64,000 nt of DNA from Blastocystis hominis (Eukaryota; Sar; Bigyra; Opalinata; Blastocystidae), in assembly GCF_000151665.1 (NCBI RefSeq), contig NW_013171838.1:323001-387000 (forward strand), read 5' to 3'. Shown piece by piece: positions 23,193-35,391 of this stretch. Each line of letters opens with the position of its first letter. The stretch's first letter is position 1. A program made the translations under genes and the position numbers. Under the pieces are notes generated by a model. That model worked only from the letters and a program-made list of their open reading frames with translations, did no database searches and was not told where the DNA came from.

Positions 23193-23819
23193 CGTGTTAC
23201 TTACAAAAAAGAAATATGTACAAGTTTTTAAATACATTTCTCACAATCACGTGATTTAACTATTTTGAATACTGGTGAGTATTGTTGTATATGCTTATTT
23301 ACGTCATTTTCACAATCACTCCTATGGGTAATCACTGTTTTTGCATTTTCACAAGTAGTTTGCTATTTCGTAATTGACGATTGTTTTGCACAGCATATAA
23401 TGCTCATGCCATGTATGTTGATATCTTAACTATGGCATCATTACCTCGGTTGTTCCATTTCTCAACATACATACTCTCTACAGCTTTTCCGTATGCAACA
23501 CACCTAATAATATCTCGCCGTTCTGCTATTTTCTCTCTGTACAAGTCTTTCTATGGATTTCACATATTATCACATTTTCTACTTAATGCTATATTCCTGT
23601 ATCAAAATCCACCCCCGTTTTACTAAAAACAAAGTAAATGCTACACATCTTTTCAAACTTGAAAACTGCATTGTATTTTATTTATTTCCAATCATCTCTT
23701 CACCTATTCCTTTTTCTCATTTCTTATTGCCATAATAAACCATATTTTCGGAATTCCCAAAGTATATCAGTGGCGAAGCAGGATCATTTTGAAATGATTG
23801 CTTATATTCAAGCATTGTT
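23193..23819. other. intergenic, no gene seen
   Basis: AT-rich region with only short, unsupported frames. It is the shared upstream region of the LRR copy 2 gene (minus) and the POT transporter (plus), so promoters of both should lie here. Confidence 0.6.
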
Positions 23820-25927
23820 ATGGAAACCATTTTTGAAGAACCTGGGGAGGAAGGTAACTCCAAGGCTTGGAATTGGTGGAGTCATCTTCGACAAAGATAC
23901 AAACGCTCGACCTACTGCATTCAAGACTGTATTTTCCTTTCTGTTTGTGTGTTGATATCGACGTCATTCTCTTTTTCCGTCATATCATCAAACTTGTTAG
24001 ATGTGTTTTTCTACTTTTCTCATGAGAGCGAGTCTGTTGCTTCAGCCTACGTATTCCCTTTTATTCTCTCTTCTCTCTAGTCTCAGATCTTGGAAGACTT
24101 GCAATTTGCTTTTGTTGTAGTGGGTGGACTTCTAGCAGATTGTGTCTATGGAAGAGTTCCTCTGATGAACTATTCGTTCGTACTATACGCATGCTCTGTT
24201 TCAATATTTCTTCTCGTTCTTTCCTTCTGCTCGCCTTCGTTTATCATTATTTTCGCGATATCGTAGCATATCTGTCACCAATTGTCTCTTTAGAATTATG
24301 GCTAGCTTCCTTTATGGCATCGTTCTGTCGTCCTCCACCACTTTGTTCATGAATTATGAATACATAAGCACGCCTACTAGAAAACAATCCATATTCAAAT
24401 CCTCCGTCTGCATTATGCTGATCACAACGGCTTCTTCCTTAATTGTTCGTAGCATCACATTCTGGGTTCCCTTTGTGTTTGGATTCCGAATCCTTTCGCT
24501 GATCGCGATCATTCTTCTAGCGTTCATGGTTATTCAAATACCCGATTCTGACACTCTAGGCAAAGATTTCCTTTTCTTCACGTCATCACTTCATCAACAT
24601 TCCGATGCAGGGAAATCCCGTGAAGGAATTTTCGAGAGCGGCTCGTGTACTGTCGCGAGAATACCACTTATCGTTGTCGGACCCAAAAGAAGTGATGACA
24701 GAAGGCACCAATGTTCTGCAACGAGCTTCCTGTGACTTTTACTCACGAAGTATTTCCGGAGAATCGATCGATGGGTGTACTGGATCTCCAGAAATTCTTC
24801 ATTCCATGTCGAGTAGAACAATCACCGCCTTCTTGATTGTAGCTGATGCGTATTACACTGCCCAGGAACTTGTTCTGCCATCCACAAAGACGCAGCCCAC
24901 CTTCGCTCTTCCTGAAGGAACGGACATCAATGCTCTGCTCAATCGAAATATGGATGCCGTGCCTCCTCCTCAACAAGGAATTCATATCAAAGTGTTAAGA
25001 CCTTTGTATGGAAAACTGCAAGATCGAAGACTTGATTGGAAGGATCAGGAAACTGCATCCTTTCTCCACGATGGAATCCAGACGAATTTGGTGGGACGTC
25101 TGTTCTTGGTCTCTTTTTTGACAGATAGAATTGTATAGAATCAATCTCATTCTGAGATTTGCTGGGATCCAGATCATTATGTGGTGTTGCTTTGAGTTTG
25201 GATGCAACGTTTTGTTGGCCCAAAGCCACATCATTCAGAGCACAGCCTCTCTCTCTGAAGTGGGTCTGTTTATCACGGAAGTAGCTCCTCCATTTGTGAA
25301 AGCAATGATGTGTCTATTTCTAATGCTATTCGGCATTGCATCCAATCTCTCTCATTCCTTACGCTTTTCCTTTCTGCAGATGATTGGAATTGGCTATGGA
25401 GTTCATTCCGTTCCGGAGTTCAAATCTAGATCCTGCTGTTGGGCATGATTTTTACCGCTCTTTTCAATAATATTCTCTTCTTCAAGCCAGGAATCTCCTC
25501 TCTATTCCTCCTCTTCCTTCCCACAGTGCTTCTCGCTTTTGCCGATGTGTGCATGACTGTCGGATCGCTCTGTCTTTTCTACCAGGAATCGCCTCGGCGA
25601 GCTCAAGCAGTAATGGTTTCTATATTCTTCTTATGCCGCTACTGCGGATCGCTGCTCTTCTACACTGTTCTCCCGATCTTGAGCTCTCTCTGCAAACTAG
25701 AAAATCCAACGGGTCCCATTCCTCACTACGAATATGGCGTTTTGCTTCTCCTCGTGGTGGCTATCATCTTCTTCATTGTGCATGTGATGGTCTCCATCAA
25801 GTATTGCTCGGTTACAGAGGCAGAGTTGGACCAGGAATGCGAGGCTTTGAAGCCTGACCGCATCTTGCATCCTTATTTATTGAAGAAAGAGAATGGATTC
25901 AAGTGGGAGAGCGAAATAGAAAAGTAA
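23820..25927 (+). CDS. POT/PTR-family proton-coupled peptide transporter
   Basis: A multi-pass membrane protein of about 600 residues, built by removing introns near 24050-24079, 24264-24294, 24526-24556, 24992-25020, 25099-25125 and 25401-25429. Motifs recall the SLC15/NRT1 family: GGLLADCVYGR (the conserved loop after the second helix), INIPMQGNPVKEFSRAARVL at the start of the central loop, and late LLAFADVCMTVGSLCLFYQE in the position of the family's FxxIGExxxxxxGLEFxYxQxP. The N-terminus lacks the usual ExxER helix, and the EF.Y motif is degenerate, so substrate range may be changed. ATG 23820 is chosen for frame; an earlier start is possible. It ends at TAA 25925-25927. Confidence 0.6.
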
Positions 25928-26007
25928 TCTGTAGGAGTCGATCCAAGTCCTGTGATTCCGTTATCTCCACTACAAGCTCCTCTTCTTCATTTTCCGCTCG
26001 CTCCATT

Positions 26008-27133
26008 TCAGATGAGATTCTCTTTAAAGGAAGCTTTTCTCGATCCGTCAACTAGTTCTCTTCATTGTTCGTGTCTCGATTCTTCATGTTTTTTCTCACA
26101 AACACACAAGTTACCTTGTTTCGTTTTCTGCTTCTTTTCTGCCACTGTTTGGAATGGATTTGATTTACGAGGACGTTTATTTGAGAGTTTATTCTTTCGT
26201 ATCTTCTTCTGCTTTCCTTGGTCAATCGCCATATCCCACTCGTCGGGCTTTCGCATTTCTGCCCATTCTTCAAGAGCTTCTTTCCGTGTCGATTCGATTT
26301 GCTGCTCGAAACTCTGCTTGTCTTCGCTCCAATCGAAAACTATCGATTATCCCCATTCCTAATACTGTTAACAACATACCATTCTCAGATATCGAAGGTG
26401 CAGGAGCCTCTGTCTTGCTTTTCGCTTTTTCGACAATTCTGGATTCGAAAATAGTCATAAAAACGATTACTTGTTAAATACATTGCTTATTGTTTGCTTT
26501 GGCTTCTTCTCTGTTTTCGGAGGCTGTTCGTCTTGTGCTGGTAAAGGCTTTGAAACGATTCGCTTCTTTTCTTGCGTCTCCTCGGCAAACTTTCCTGCAA
26601 TTCACCAGATCCATTCACAAATACGTTTGGGCATGTTTAGCCACTCACGAACAGAGTTTGATACAACTAGAATGGAGTTTCAGAATCTTGGCAATACATT
26701 GAGTAGATTTTGAAGCAGAGGGAGACTGCTTTTTCTCCTCAGAAGAACCGAAATGTCTCTTTTTGGTCGATTTAAAGAGCGTAAATGTGGATCCTTCTTC
26801 CTTTTCAGGCTCCTGTTCTTTTTTGATGTCGGGTTTCTGTTCAGCAGGTAAATCTTCGGTTCTCGTGTATACTACTCATATTTACTAATAAAAACGTAAT
26901 ACTCTCCTCATTTACAGATTTTGGCTTCGCTCCCTGGGGCGTTTTGGCCAACACAAACTCAATTCTACAACTAAACGCATAATCATCATTTTATTACCTT
27001 CTTGGTAATAACTGCTGCACATTCTTGCGTAACGAGTTTCTATCCGTGAGATGGCTCGGACATCTTCAAAGTACATTATTTCGTCCCCCTTTTGTTCCAG
27101 TTCCTTTTGTTTATCCTTTTTCTTCTTGGACAT
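26008..27133 (-). CDS. Lys/Glu-rich probable nuclear protein
   Basis: ATG at 27133 begins MSKKKKDKQKELEQKGDE. Several exons follow on the minus strand, ending with FDWSEDKQSFEQQIEST, EEWAEMRKPDEWDMAID, and a basic stretch KKIRKNKLSNKRPRKSNPF before VDGSRKASFKENLI and TGA 26008-26010. Introns near 26072-26134 (63 nt), 26358-26397 and 26425-26456 are needed; the splicing at 26700-27000 is uncertain. Composition (many K, E, Q) suits a nuclear or nucleolar protein, perhaps in ribosome or RNA processing. I cannot name a family. Confidence 0.5.
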
Positions 27134-27295
27134 TTACTAAACAACAAACAGCAAGATTCTAAATATATGCCTTTAAATTATTCCTGATTTGTGTTATCTC
27201 TACTCAATTATGGTAATCGAAATGATCATACCCGCAGGTGATTTTCGCCCATACAAGAAAAACACTCTGAGGCCCGCCACACAAGCGGATATCTA

Positions 27296-27828
27296 TCAAA
27301 TGATCCCAATACCGATGAAAACAACAAAGCTGCTAAAGATGGCTAGGAAAAGGAGTAAGGAGATTATCATTAATATCAAGTTCTTCTCAAATATGTCAGT
27401 GTAGGCAAAAAATCCAAATGAAAAAGCAACGCTACACGCCCCACACAATATTGAACCATTCTGTTATGGTACCTAAATGCACTTTTATGGATATTATAAG
27501 GTCGAGCTTCCTATTGAAGAAAAAACTTGTCACTAAAGCGAACAGAGAAATCACGATGGAAGACCATGAAATAGCGATCCATTGAGCTTTCGTACATTTA
27601 ATAAAAAAGTGATTCAGCAGTAACTGCAGGATACTATAGAAAAGTGACAATCCAGAGTTTATCCGATAGGACCAAGTGATTCCTACTGCATACTCCATTG
27701 GGTTCTCTTCTTCTAGACTATGATGGACAGGTTTGCAACATCACTTACTTTAGCGATTTCTTTTTAGGCTGTGATGAATCACCACTCGTAGGTAAGTAAA
27801 CTGGATCGACTATCACGTTATGAGACAT
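27296..27828 (-). CDS. small multi-pass membrane protein, unknown
   Basis: ATG 27828 gives MSHNVIVDPVYLPTSGD; a 31-nt intron (near 27718-27748) joins a stretch with three hydrophobic segments (SLFYSILQLLLNHFFI, WIAISWSSIVISLFALV). Another frame just downstream holds two more (VAFSFGFFAY, LIISLLLFLAIFSSF-like), ending at TGA 27296-27298. The join between the two parts around 27430-27470 is not resolved by a simple short GT-AG intron. It could be a four- or five-span organelle or ER membrane protein; no family recognised. Confidence 0.4.
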
Positions 27829-28097
27829 AGGAAAAATGGATGTTTGTTACGAGGGCATTGAGCCATGTAGCACACTTGCAATAATTTTTCGTAACTCATC
27901 AATGCATCTGATACATTCATTCCAAAGATGGTGCGTCATAACAGTACTTCATGCCATAAAAAGCTTCATTCATTGCTTTTTCATTCATAACTTTTTTTGC
28001 AGTGCAAAGTGAGTTGATTGCCTAATACTAACAGTGTTAAAGGGGTTTTCGTTTGCCTCGTATTTTTCTCACTCTTTTTCTAGTTTTTTCCTGTATC

Positions 28098-29456
28098 ATG
28101 GATAATATTCCAATTTTAGATCCATATTCGGTCTCAAGTCATCGTACCAGTAGTACTAGTGTACCAGTCCATTTTTGAGTCTAACGTAGTCCGTGGAGGA
28201 TAGTCTTGGGCATTTAAGACCTGCCAGTCTGAGAATGGAAAGGCATCTATCACTTCCTGACGTTTCGCCTGCCCCTTATACAATGACCCCTCATCGCTTT
28301 GCTACTCCATGTACTCCGTCTGTATTTACTTTTGATACTATTCCCGAAACGAATACTTGTACTACGCCATATTCGTATCGTTCTCACGATTATATGGGTA
28401 GAGATTCTGAGGGCCAGTTTTTCAATCGATTCAATGACTCCTATCTCGGCCAAGAATCCGTGGATCCTTTTTACCACTCCGATCCACGAAAACGTGCCTA
28501 TTACTCGGATGCAAATTTCTCTCGTGACGGGGATTTCTTTCAGGATCGTTCTCCCATGCTGCTCACGCCTCGTCGTTCCAGCCTGCAAGGCGACGATCTG
28601 TTTGCCTCCAATTTTCCCATTTTCCCCCGCGCGTATTCCACATCCCCTGCCTTCCATCGCACTCTCCACCAAGACCCTCCTTCTCTCCCTTCTGCTTCCA
28701 CGCTCTCTACGCGTCCTCCCGCCTCTCCGGTGTCTCTGACCAATCCTCCGCTTTCCCCCCACGCCCTCAAGCCTGCTTCCGTTTCCACGGCCGTCGCAGC
28801 GCCCCTCGCTTCCGCCCCCACTCCGACAAAGCCGCGCAAGCTTCACTCGCGCGCCGGCTCTCCGAACAAGCCGAACATCACGGACCCTGCGAACCGCGTG
28901 GTGCTGGAGAACGTGCGAAGCGGGAAGGACCGTCGAACCACTTTGATGATCAAGAACATCCCCAATGCGTAGGGAAGGCGAGGCTGTGCGAGATAGGTTC
29001 TCGAGGGAGGCCGTGCTGGCCGTGGTGGATCAGTACTGCCAAGATAAGTACACGTTCTTCTATCTGCCGTACGATCAGAAAACGGGGTGCAATCTGGGGT
29101 ATGGATACATCGATATGGTGGATCTGCCCAGCGTCGCGGCGCTGTATGTGGCGGTAGGCGATGCGAGGAAGGTGTGAGGGGAAGCTGAACGGGAAGAGCT
29201 GGCAGAATACGCGAAGCGTGAAGGTTTGCATGATTTGTTATGGAAGGCTGCAGAGCGGAGAGGTAGCGATGGCGGAGAGGAGTGAGGGCAGCAAGATCTC
29301 GCGGAGTACTGCAGCGACTGGTCCGTGATGAGTTCGGAAGAGAAGTACCACCCGCTTTTCTTTAAAGAAGTGACATGCATGGTCGATGGGAAGGAGGTGA
29401 AGAAAATGGAGAGATATACGCCGCCTGTGGTGCTGAAAGTGAAGAACGAAGAATAG
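28098..29456 (+). CDS. Mei2-like RNA-binding protein (C-terminal RRM)
   Basis: The C-terminal part is a Mei2-type RRM: DRRTTLMIKNIPN, then FSREAVLAVVDQY, FFYLPYDQKTGCNLGYGYID, LNGKSWQNTRSVKVCMICYG, and a tail KYHPLFF that matches the Mei2 signature (RPxxF). Introns are placed near 28153-28181, at 28969-28996, near 29155-29185 and near 29261-29289. The N-terminal 250 residues are Ser/Pro-rich and disordered. Mei2 proteins bind RNA and control meiosis or growth in fungi and plants. The start ATG 28098 is reached through one 29-nt intron. TAG at 29454-29456; a TTGTTTGTTTTA run lies about 60 bp beyond. Confidence 0.8.
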
Positions 29457-29633
29457 AGAAGGGGTGACATGGACTTTTTGTAGCCTAGGTGAAGGTTTTT
29501 CATTCTTTGTTTTGATCTTTGTTTGTTTTATTTACTATGGTTTGGCTCTTTGGCGTGGGTAATCTGTAGCAATTCCAAACAGCGACAAACCCCATTATAG
29601 TATGGAGTGATAATGTTTTATCATTGAATTTAG

Positions 29634-30361
29634 AATCAAGTCTACGACACACTCGATGATAGCCAGAAGAAAGCCGGCCCTATTTTGGCCAACCTGTACA
29701 GTATTGTTCTCGTATGCGTCTTTCTCCCTTCTCATGTAGACGGTGGATGCTATTCAGAGAGCATTTGCAGAAGGACGCTTAACGGAGGCGGAAGTACGTG
29801 TCTTCTTCACGGTTTATTATAGAGCACGAAGTATAAAGATTCTTTGACTCAGCAGTTCAAAATATCGATGAGCGGAGCGAAAGGGCTCGTTTCTGAAGAA
29901 CAGTTTTTTAAAGAGTTTGTCTGTGGCCTTGATCTGATCTCTAGTTACTTCCCTAACGGAGAATATAAATTCGGAGTGGATCTCCTCCTTGATGTAGATG
30001 GAACGATCCAGCGACTTCGTGATGAAGTGGTATGTCTTTCAGCTCCATTCTCAGATAGATCGAAGCTTTCAACAATTTGAACGGAATGATACAAAGAATC
30101 AAGACAAAGAAGCGAATTGCTGCTGCTATCCAGGAACTCAGTGATAAGTGGGTTTTGCTCTAGATTTGCGAGATAGAATCAAAAAGTGTGTTGATTATGC
30201 GCATAAGCCGTTTGAATATGAAGAGTACATTCAGTCGATGCAGAACTTTTTGGATGACGATCTTTGTGACGATGACTCGAACATCAAAAATCCCAATGTA
30301 CTTGCTAACATCACCAACACGAAGGATGAACTCCAGGAAATGTTCCAAAAGATAAAGTTCT
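29634..30361 (+). CDS. VPS28-like ESCRT-I subunit
   Basis: Exons give LANLYSIV, then VDAIQRAFAEGRLTEAE, YKDSLTQQFKI and SEEQFFKEFVCGLDL, which by eye match the VPS28 N-terminal core (LYxIxxxxxxLExAYxxxxIxxxEY, then a Q-FK helix). The C-terminal helical part (YIQSMQNFLDDDLCDD, KDELQEMFQKIKF) is plausible for the VPS28 C-terminal domain but less typical. The start lies upstream of 29634 and is unresolved. The frame reaches a first-position T at 30361, then four bases and TGTTTGTT at 30366-30373, so a UAA should arise by polyadenylation; read on in the genome the frame continues to 30405. Role: endosomal sorting of ubiquitinated cargo. Confidence 0.5.
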
Positions 30362-30365
30362 TCCC

Positions 30366-30373
30366 TGTTTGTT
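30366..30373 (+). terminator. TGTTTGTT 3'-end motif, stop made by polyadenylation
   Basis: Frame, first-position T at 30361, spacer TCCC, then TGTTTGTT. The same T + 4 nt + motif geometry occurs at the 14-3-3, RUVBL2, CK2 and repeat-protein genes. Confidence 0.75.
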
Positions 30374-30695
30374 TGAAATGTGAGAAGCACTTGCTCTTTG
30401 GGTAGGGTAGAGAATGCATAGGCGGTGAAAAGACAGAAAAAAAGAATGATTGATAAGTGTTTGGCAGATTAGCGTTTCGAATCGATTTGACTGAGTCAAA
30501 CAACGTTTACGACCCTTTCTATTTCTGTTGGTTCTTTCGATAGGATGGGAACGCCACATTTCATCCCTGTTTTTTTGGCTTTTGACTTTCCAACAAACAC
30601 ATCCACCGGAAAATATTGATAAGAATAACAAGAATGACCATAGTATAACAATATTATAACAGCACCTCAGACAGTCCACAGTCCAAATTTCATTG

Positions 30696-31757
30696 CTCAC
30701 TTGGAGATCCGAGCGAACTCCTGACACACCACCTTTTTATCATAGTCGTAAACCAGGAAGTCGAACCGGAACCCGCACAGCGAACACACCACCTCACGCA
30801 CAGGGACGACGGAGATGAGCAGCGTCTGACGGCGCGTCATCACCTCGTTTTCAAAGCTCCACTTTCGAATATCCATCAATATTTGCTGCACTTCGTTGTT
30901 CAGTGCGCGGTCTAGGAACGGACTAGCCATCTCTAGCTCGCGGCCATCGAGTTGAAAGGAGAGACGACCCTTTGCTCTGTCGACGCACTTCTCAGGAAGG
31001 TGGCATGTGTTCACGAAGCGAGAGAAGCACTCAGTCTGCTGCTCAGAGTGCAGAACCAGGCAATTGCAGACGGTTTGCGAGCCACTGCAGAAAGAGCAGT
31101 TGGTCATTGAGGGATCGCAATCTAATGAGACGGCTGAACAGTGAGGGCAGGAAGATTCCTGCACAGACTGGGAGATTACGATGTCCTCATTCATCTCAGA
31201 GGTTGGAATGTCCCAGATAGAAGAAGAAGAAGAAGACAGAGACGAACTCTTCATCTGGGAGAGTTGGCTCGGAGCCATTGATTTCCAACTAACAGTGCGG
31301 TATTCGAATGTCGAATCCACGATAATACGGTAGCAATAACGTAACTGAGTTGATTCCACTTTCATGGAATGAATGAACGCTTTGCCCAAGAAACACGGCC
31401 GAATATGCCGTGAGATAGGGGCCAAGCAGGCTTCAAGTGTGTAGGCGGGATAATCCAACAGGGGACTTGAGATAACGGTTCGCTTATTTGAACTCCTTGA
31501 TTCAGGTGATACGGATACAGTTCCTGATACCCCAGGTAGTAAACAAAATTGTTGAAGATCCTGAACATTATTCGATAGAATTCAACAAAAGTACCTCAAC
31601 AGAGTAAGGAGTGACAGGAGTGACTGACAAATATGCGCTTGCGGACTCTTCGTCCAACTGCGCAATTGCTTCCTCGCTAAACACATAATCATCCTACATA
31701 AAACCAATAGATAAGAAATACGAGTAAGCATTCATTCTGTGACGATATGGACTTCAT
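30696..31757 (-). CDS. SSUH2-like protein with CxxC zinc sites
   Basis: ATG 31757 (MKSISSQNECLL), a 28-nt intron, then DDYVFSEEAIAQLDEES, a 34-nt intron, and one long exon. The central part has an IVDSTFEYRTVSWKS stretch and paired cysteines (CPHC, C-x-C around NCSFCSGSQTVCNC), later VCSLCGFRF, reminiscent of SSUH2/ssu-2 proteins with DnaJ-like Cys motifs. A Ser-rich low-complexity tract lies between (residues about 125-140). Likely binds zinc; molecular function unknown. TGA at 30696-30698. Family call is by motif impression only. Confidence 0.5.
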
Positions 31758-33233
31758 ACTAATATAAAAAACGCAAGGTGGAAAATATTAATAAAAAGAA
31801 TGGAAAGACAATAAACAACGAAACTTCCCAGAAATATTGTTTCTGGCCTTGTGACACTCTTCATCTTAATCATTGCCGCTCTTTTGCTTTTTTTATTGAA
31901 ACTTTCTTTTTCTTGTTCTCCGGTACACGGTGGCCTTTGCTTTCTTTTGTTGCTTCTGTTCTTGTATCCCCCAGATCTATTTACGGCTTTTAGATGATTC
32001 GAATTATTCTTGTTCTTTTTGTTCTATCATCTGGATACTATTATAACAATACTCAGTGCATTATCCAGTGAATGTTAAAAATATTGTATTCTCTCAACTC
32101 GACTTGGGTAGGTTCGTTAAATATATTTTTAGGATGGATGTTTGCCACCATGTCAAATGCCAAATGAACACACAGTAGAATTGCCCTATTTCGTTGGTTG
32201 AACATATTGTTATATAAGTATTTACAACAAAATACCAAAGTCCGTGATGTTTTTCATAGAATATGAAAGAGCGGTTGTTTTGGGTTCTATGATACTTTAA
32301 CGATTCAACGCTGAGTGAGAAAGCGTAAATTAGGTAGCGATTCGTTAACTTCAGGTCCTGTTTCTTGCTTGAGTAATCCTACATCCATTGAATTATTGAA
32401 GTTCAAATTATCAGTGACGTTATTATTATTATTATTTTGGGAAAATGGTTCTGATTTATCACATTAGTATGTAAAAGCTTACTACAATAGTATTTGAAAT
32501 ATTAATATAAGTAAATACCGCATATTTCTACAAATTACTCATATTCTTGTACGAATCCATATTCTTCATACATGTACTTTCTTTGACTTATCCCATAATA
32601 TTGACTTGCAATAATTGAGGTAATCATTAATTGCTGATACATTCTAGGTCAATAGGATGAGGAAGCATATTCATTCTTCCTTTTACTATGCCTTGTGCGC
32701 ATTCTTTCAATTGTTCTTGTCTTTCTACTCTTATTACCGTGTTTTCATCAGTAAATTAACGTTAGTACTGCTTTCTAACACATTCTATCTATTCCAGGAT
32801 CGTAACTGGATTGTATTGTTACACATCGAAGCGATAATCATGGTTTCTAAAAAATCTGCAGTTACTTATTCCATAACCTGCCATTTTCTAATGACACACA
32901 TATTCTGTCATGAAAACCCCTATCTGATTTTCTGCCACGTAAAGAGTTGTGATTGCAAACTGTTTTCGTTCTTGTTCATTCATATCTTTTAAACACACAA
33001 TAATCGCGATTCTTTCTCATTGTTGTTTTTAGAACATCTTCATGTCCAGTCCAGTCTATTTGTGTTTATTTCATTCACTAGCAATGCTATCTAATACATG
33101 GAGTTGCTTTTAAACTACTGTGTTTGAATTACACACTCATAGGCTTGTTTCCCGATTTCATCATCCATAGTCAATCAAGATGAATCTCTCCTAATCATTT
33201 TTAACTCCATTCATTTTCTCTTTTCCGGATTCC
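31758..33233. other. AT-rich gene-poor stretch
   Basis: About 1.5 kb with no domain-bearing frame. One 111-residue plus-strand frame (32657-32992) is hydrophobic and Phe/Tyr/Cys-rich, as AT-rich noncoding DNA often is, and I do not call it. A short ATT run sits near 32420. In a genome this compact the gap stands out. Confidence 0.5.
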
Positions 33234-35269
33234 ATGAGTGAAGCGAAGACGATTGTGCGGATAACAACAAGAGAGAATACATACAAAAGGAACAGGAAAT
33301 TGGCCATTTTCCCGCAGAATGCAGTAATCAGGCACAAAGAGAAGAATGTTGTGAAGGATCTTATGAAGTACAAAATGCATTGTGAAGATCATGATTCTAG
33401 GTTTTCTGAAATTTCAACTGCTGAAACATCGCAAAAGGCATTTGTGGAAGAGCATGTAAATAAGTGGATTGATGGGATTTTCCATGGAATCTGCCAATTC
33501 GTTGTAGTTGCTGGAACTGAGGAAAGCGGGAAGAATTATTTAATAAAGGGGAGTAACTCCACTCCTGGGATCATTCCGTTCCTTGAAAAACGACTTGCTA
33601 CTCTAGGGGCCGAATTAGCACTCACCTCTAAAGTATCGTATCTTCGGTATCACAAGCGTATTTTCATTTATATTTCTTCACGGGTAGACACGTTTTGGGA
33701 CATTCTAAATCCAAATCGCAGTTCTGTTTCTCTACAATCTTCAAATGACATATATTCTTTCCCTTCTGTTAAATCCGTACACACTCCTATGACTCTGTTC
33801 TATGTAGCTTCCTCTCTCCGACATGAAGAGTGTGAGCGAAGTCGAGACCACAATCCATTCCTCCCTCCACTCGACCTATCAAGACACCACCGGCCCCTCT
33901 CTCTGGATGTTCACTGTATAGCATCTCTCTCTTTCTATTTATTCTCCCTAGTGTCGTCCTCGTTCTCCTGCTCTCACCCAGCCCGTTTTCCTCACAGTCA
34001 TCGATCTGCCCATCGACGGTTTCGCTTCACGTTTCTTTTCATCCCCAGACCAAACCGACTTCCAAGAGCTCCAAACGCTCCGTCTCTTCTTAGTGGAGTC
34101 AGGCCAGCCCTCCAACTTCCTCACCTCCATCCAATCCCTTTCGGTGTCCTATCCAAACCAAACCCTCATCGCGGCCACCGATTTGGGATGCAATCCGCTG
34201 GATTTGAAGCTCCTTCGTGCTTGGTCGATTCCGGCGACAGAGCAAGATCTCCCGATTCAACTCGAAGCGGAAGAAGAAGGCGAGTTAGAGATGGATGAGA
34301 AGACGGAGAGCGAGGAGAAGAATGGGAAGAGCGAGGAGAAAAGAATGGAGATGAAGGTAAAAGACGAAGAGCCAGCGAAAGAAACGGGCTACGATCTTCG
34401 ACACAGCAAAATCAAAGTTGAAAGCGATTATGAAGGAAGTGAAAACGAAAATGAAAACGAAGAAGAAGAAGATGTGATGATTAATCTTGTCTCCAGCGAC
34501 AGTTTCGTCGACTCCGAAGAAGAAGAAGAAAATGAAAAAGAGCAAACATCGAATAGGCAAGAAAACACACTTTCCTCTTCGCTCTATCAAAGTCCAATTC
34601 GCTTTTCTCTCTCACACACAGCTCCCAAGAAGTCCGCAAAGCGCGTGATTCAGCGATCGATTCTCAGCGGCCACGTGGCCAAAAGCCGTCGATTCTCTCC
34701 CTCCAGCCGAGCGAAAATCTACGAAAACGAGTCGCGTTTGTCTCAACTAATGAACGGGTTTTGTGTGTTTCCTGGTTTCTCTCGCAGGTTTCCGACGCTC
34801 TCTCCGTGCTCTCGCATTCTGCAAGCAAAACAGATGATTATCCAAGCGCGCGAACACGAAGCTCAGGGACGTCTCACCGAATCGCTGGAGCTTTATAAAG
34901 AGGGTGGTACTGAGCGAAGAGATTCACGGGTAGCGCAGGAATATCTGCCAGAGAACGAGAGACTGCGTAAGAAAGTGGAAGAAGTGGGGAAACGGATCGA
35001 GATTATCGCGTCGGTGAATGGTGATGGAGAGCAGCAGCAGAACGAGGAGCGAGTGCTGCAGATACTGAATTACGCTGGATTGAGTGGTTTGTTGAAGTTG
35101 AAAATGATCGGGGATACAAAAGCCAGGAGGATTTTGAAGGAAAGGGAATCAGGCTTGTTTGTGTCGGTAAGCGTTTTCTATGCTCTCTTGACTCTAGATT
35201 AATGATTTAAAGAGAATTGGGTTGACAGAGAATAGTATTGAGAAGTTTAAAGCTGCAAATTGTGTATGA
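33234..35269 (+). CDS. kinesin-10-like protein with degenerate motor
   Basis: N-terminal half aligns by eye to a kinesin motor: IVRITTRENTYKRNR (first strand), ETSQKAFVEEHVNKWIDGI, then VVVAGTEESGKNYLIKG in place of the P-loop GQTGSGKTYTMxG, and PGIIPFLEKRL. The switch I serines (NxxSSRSH) appear only as ETTIHSSLHSTYQD, and switch II DLAGSE as VIDLPIDG. The middle is acidic and disordered. The C-terminus is a helix-hairpin-helix: LNYAGLSGLLKLKMIGDTKA, then INDLKRIGLTENSIEKF, as in the chromokinesin Kid (KIF22, kinesin-10). Introns near 33660-33689, 33803-33827, 33917-33948 and 35165-35199. TGA at 35267-35269. Probably chromosome/DNA-associated, likely without normal ATPase cycling. Confidence 0.65.
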
Positions 35270-35391
35270 TAGAATGATTGTTGTTTGATTCAAAAATACA
35301 GAGTGTTTTTGGAATTCCACTTCTCCTTCTTCCCAAGTGATTGAATACAAGGAGGTTTGCTATATAGTGTTTGACCGCAGGAAATAAGATA

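Noticed and set aside
18200-24000. LRR cluster considered as a mobile element
   Set aside because: No terminal repeats, transposase or reverse transcriptase seen; gene duplication explains the similarity.
32657-32992. 111-residue plus-strand frame with hydrophobic composition
   Set aside because: No motif, no nearby gene-end signal, Phe/Tyr/Cys-rich composition typical of AT-rich noncoding DNA.
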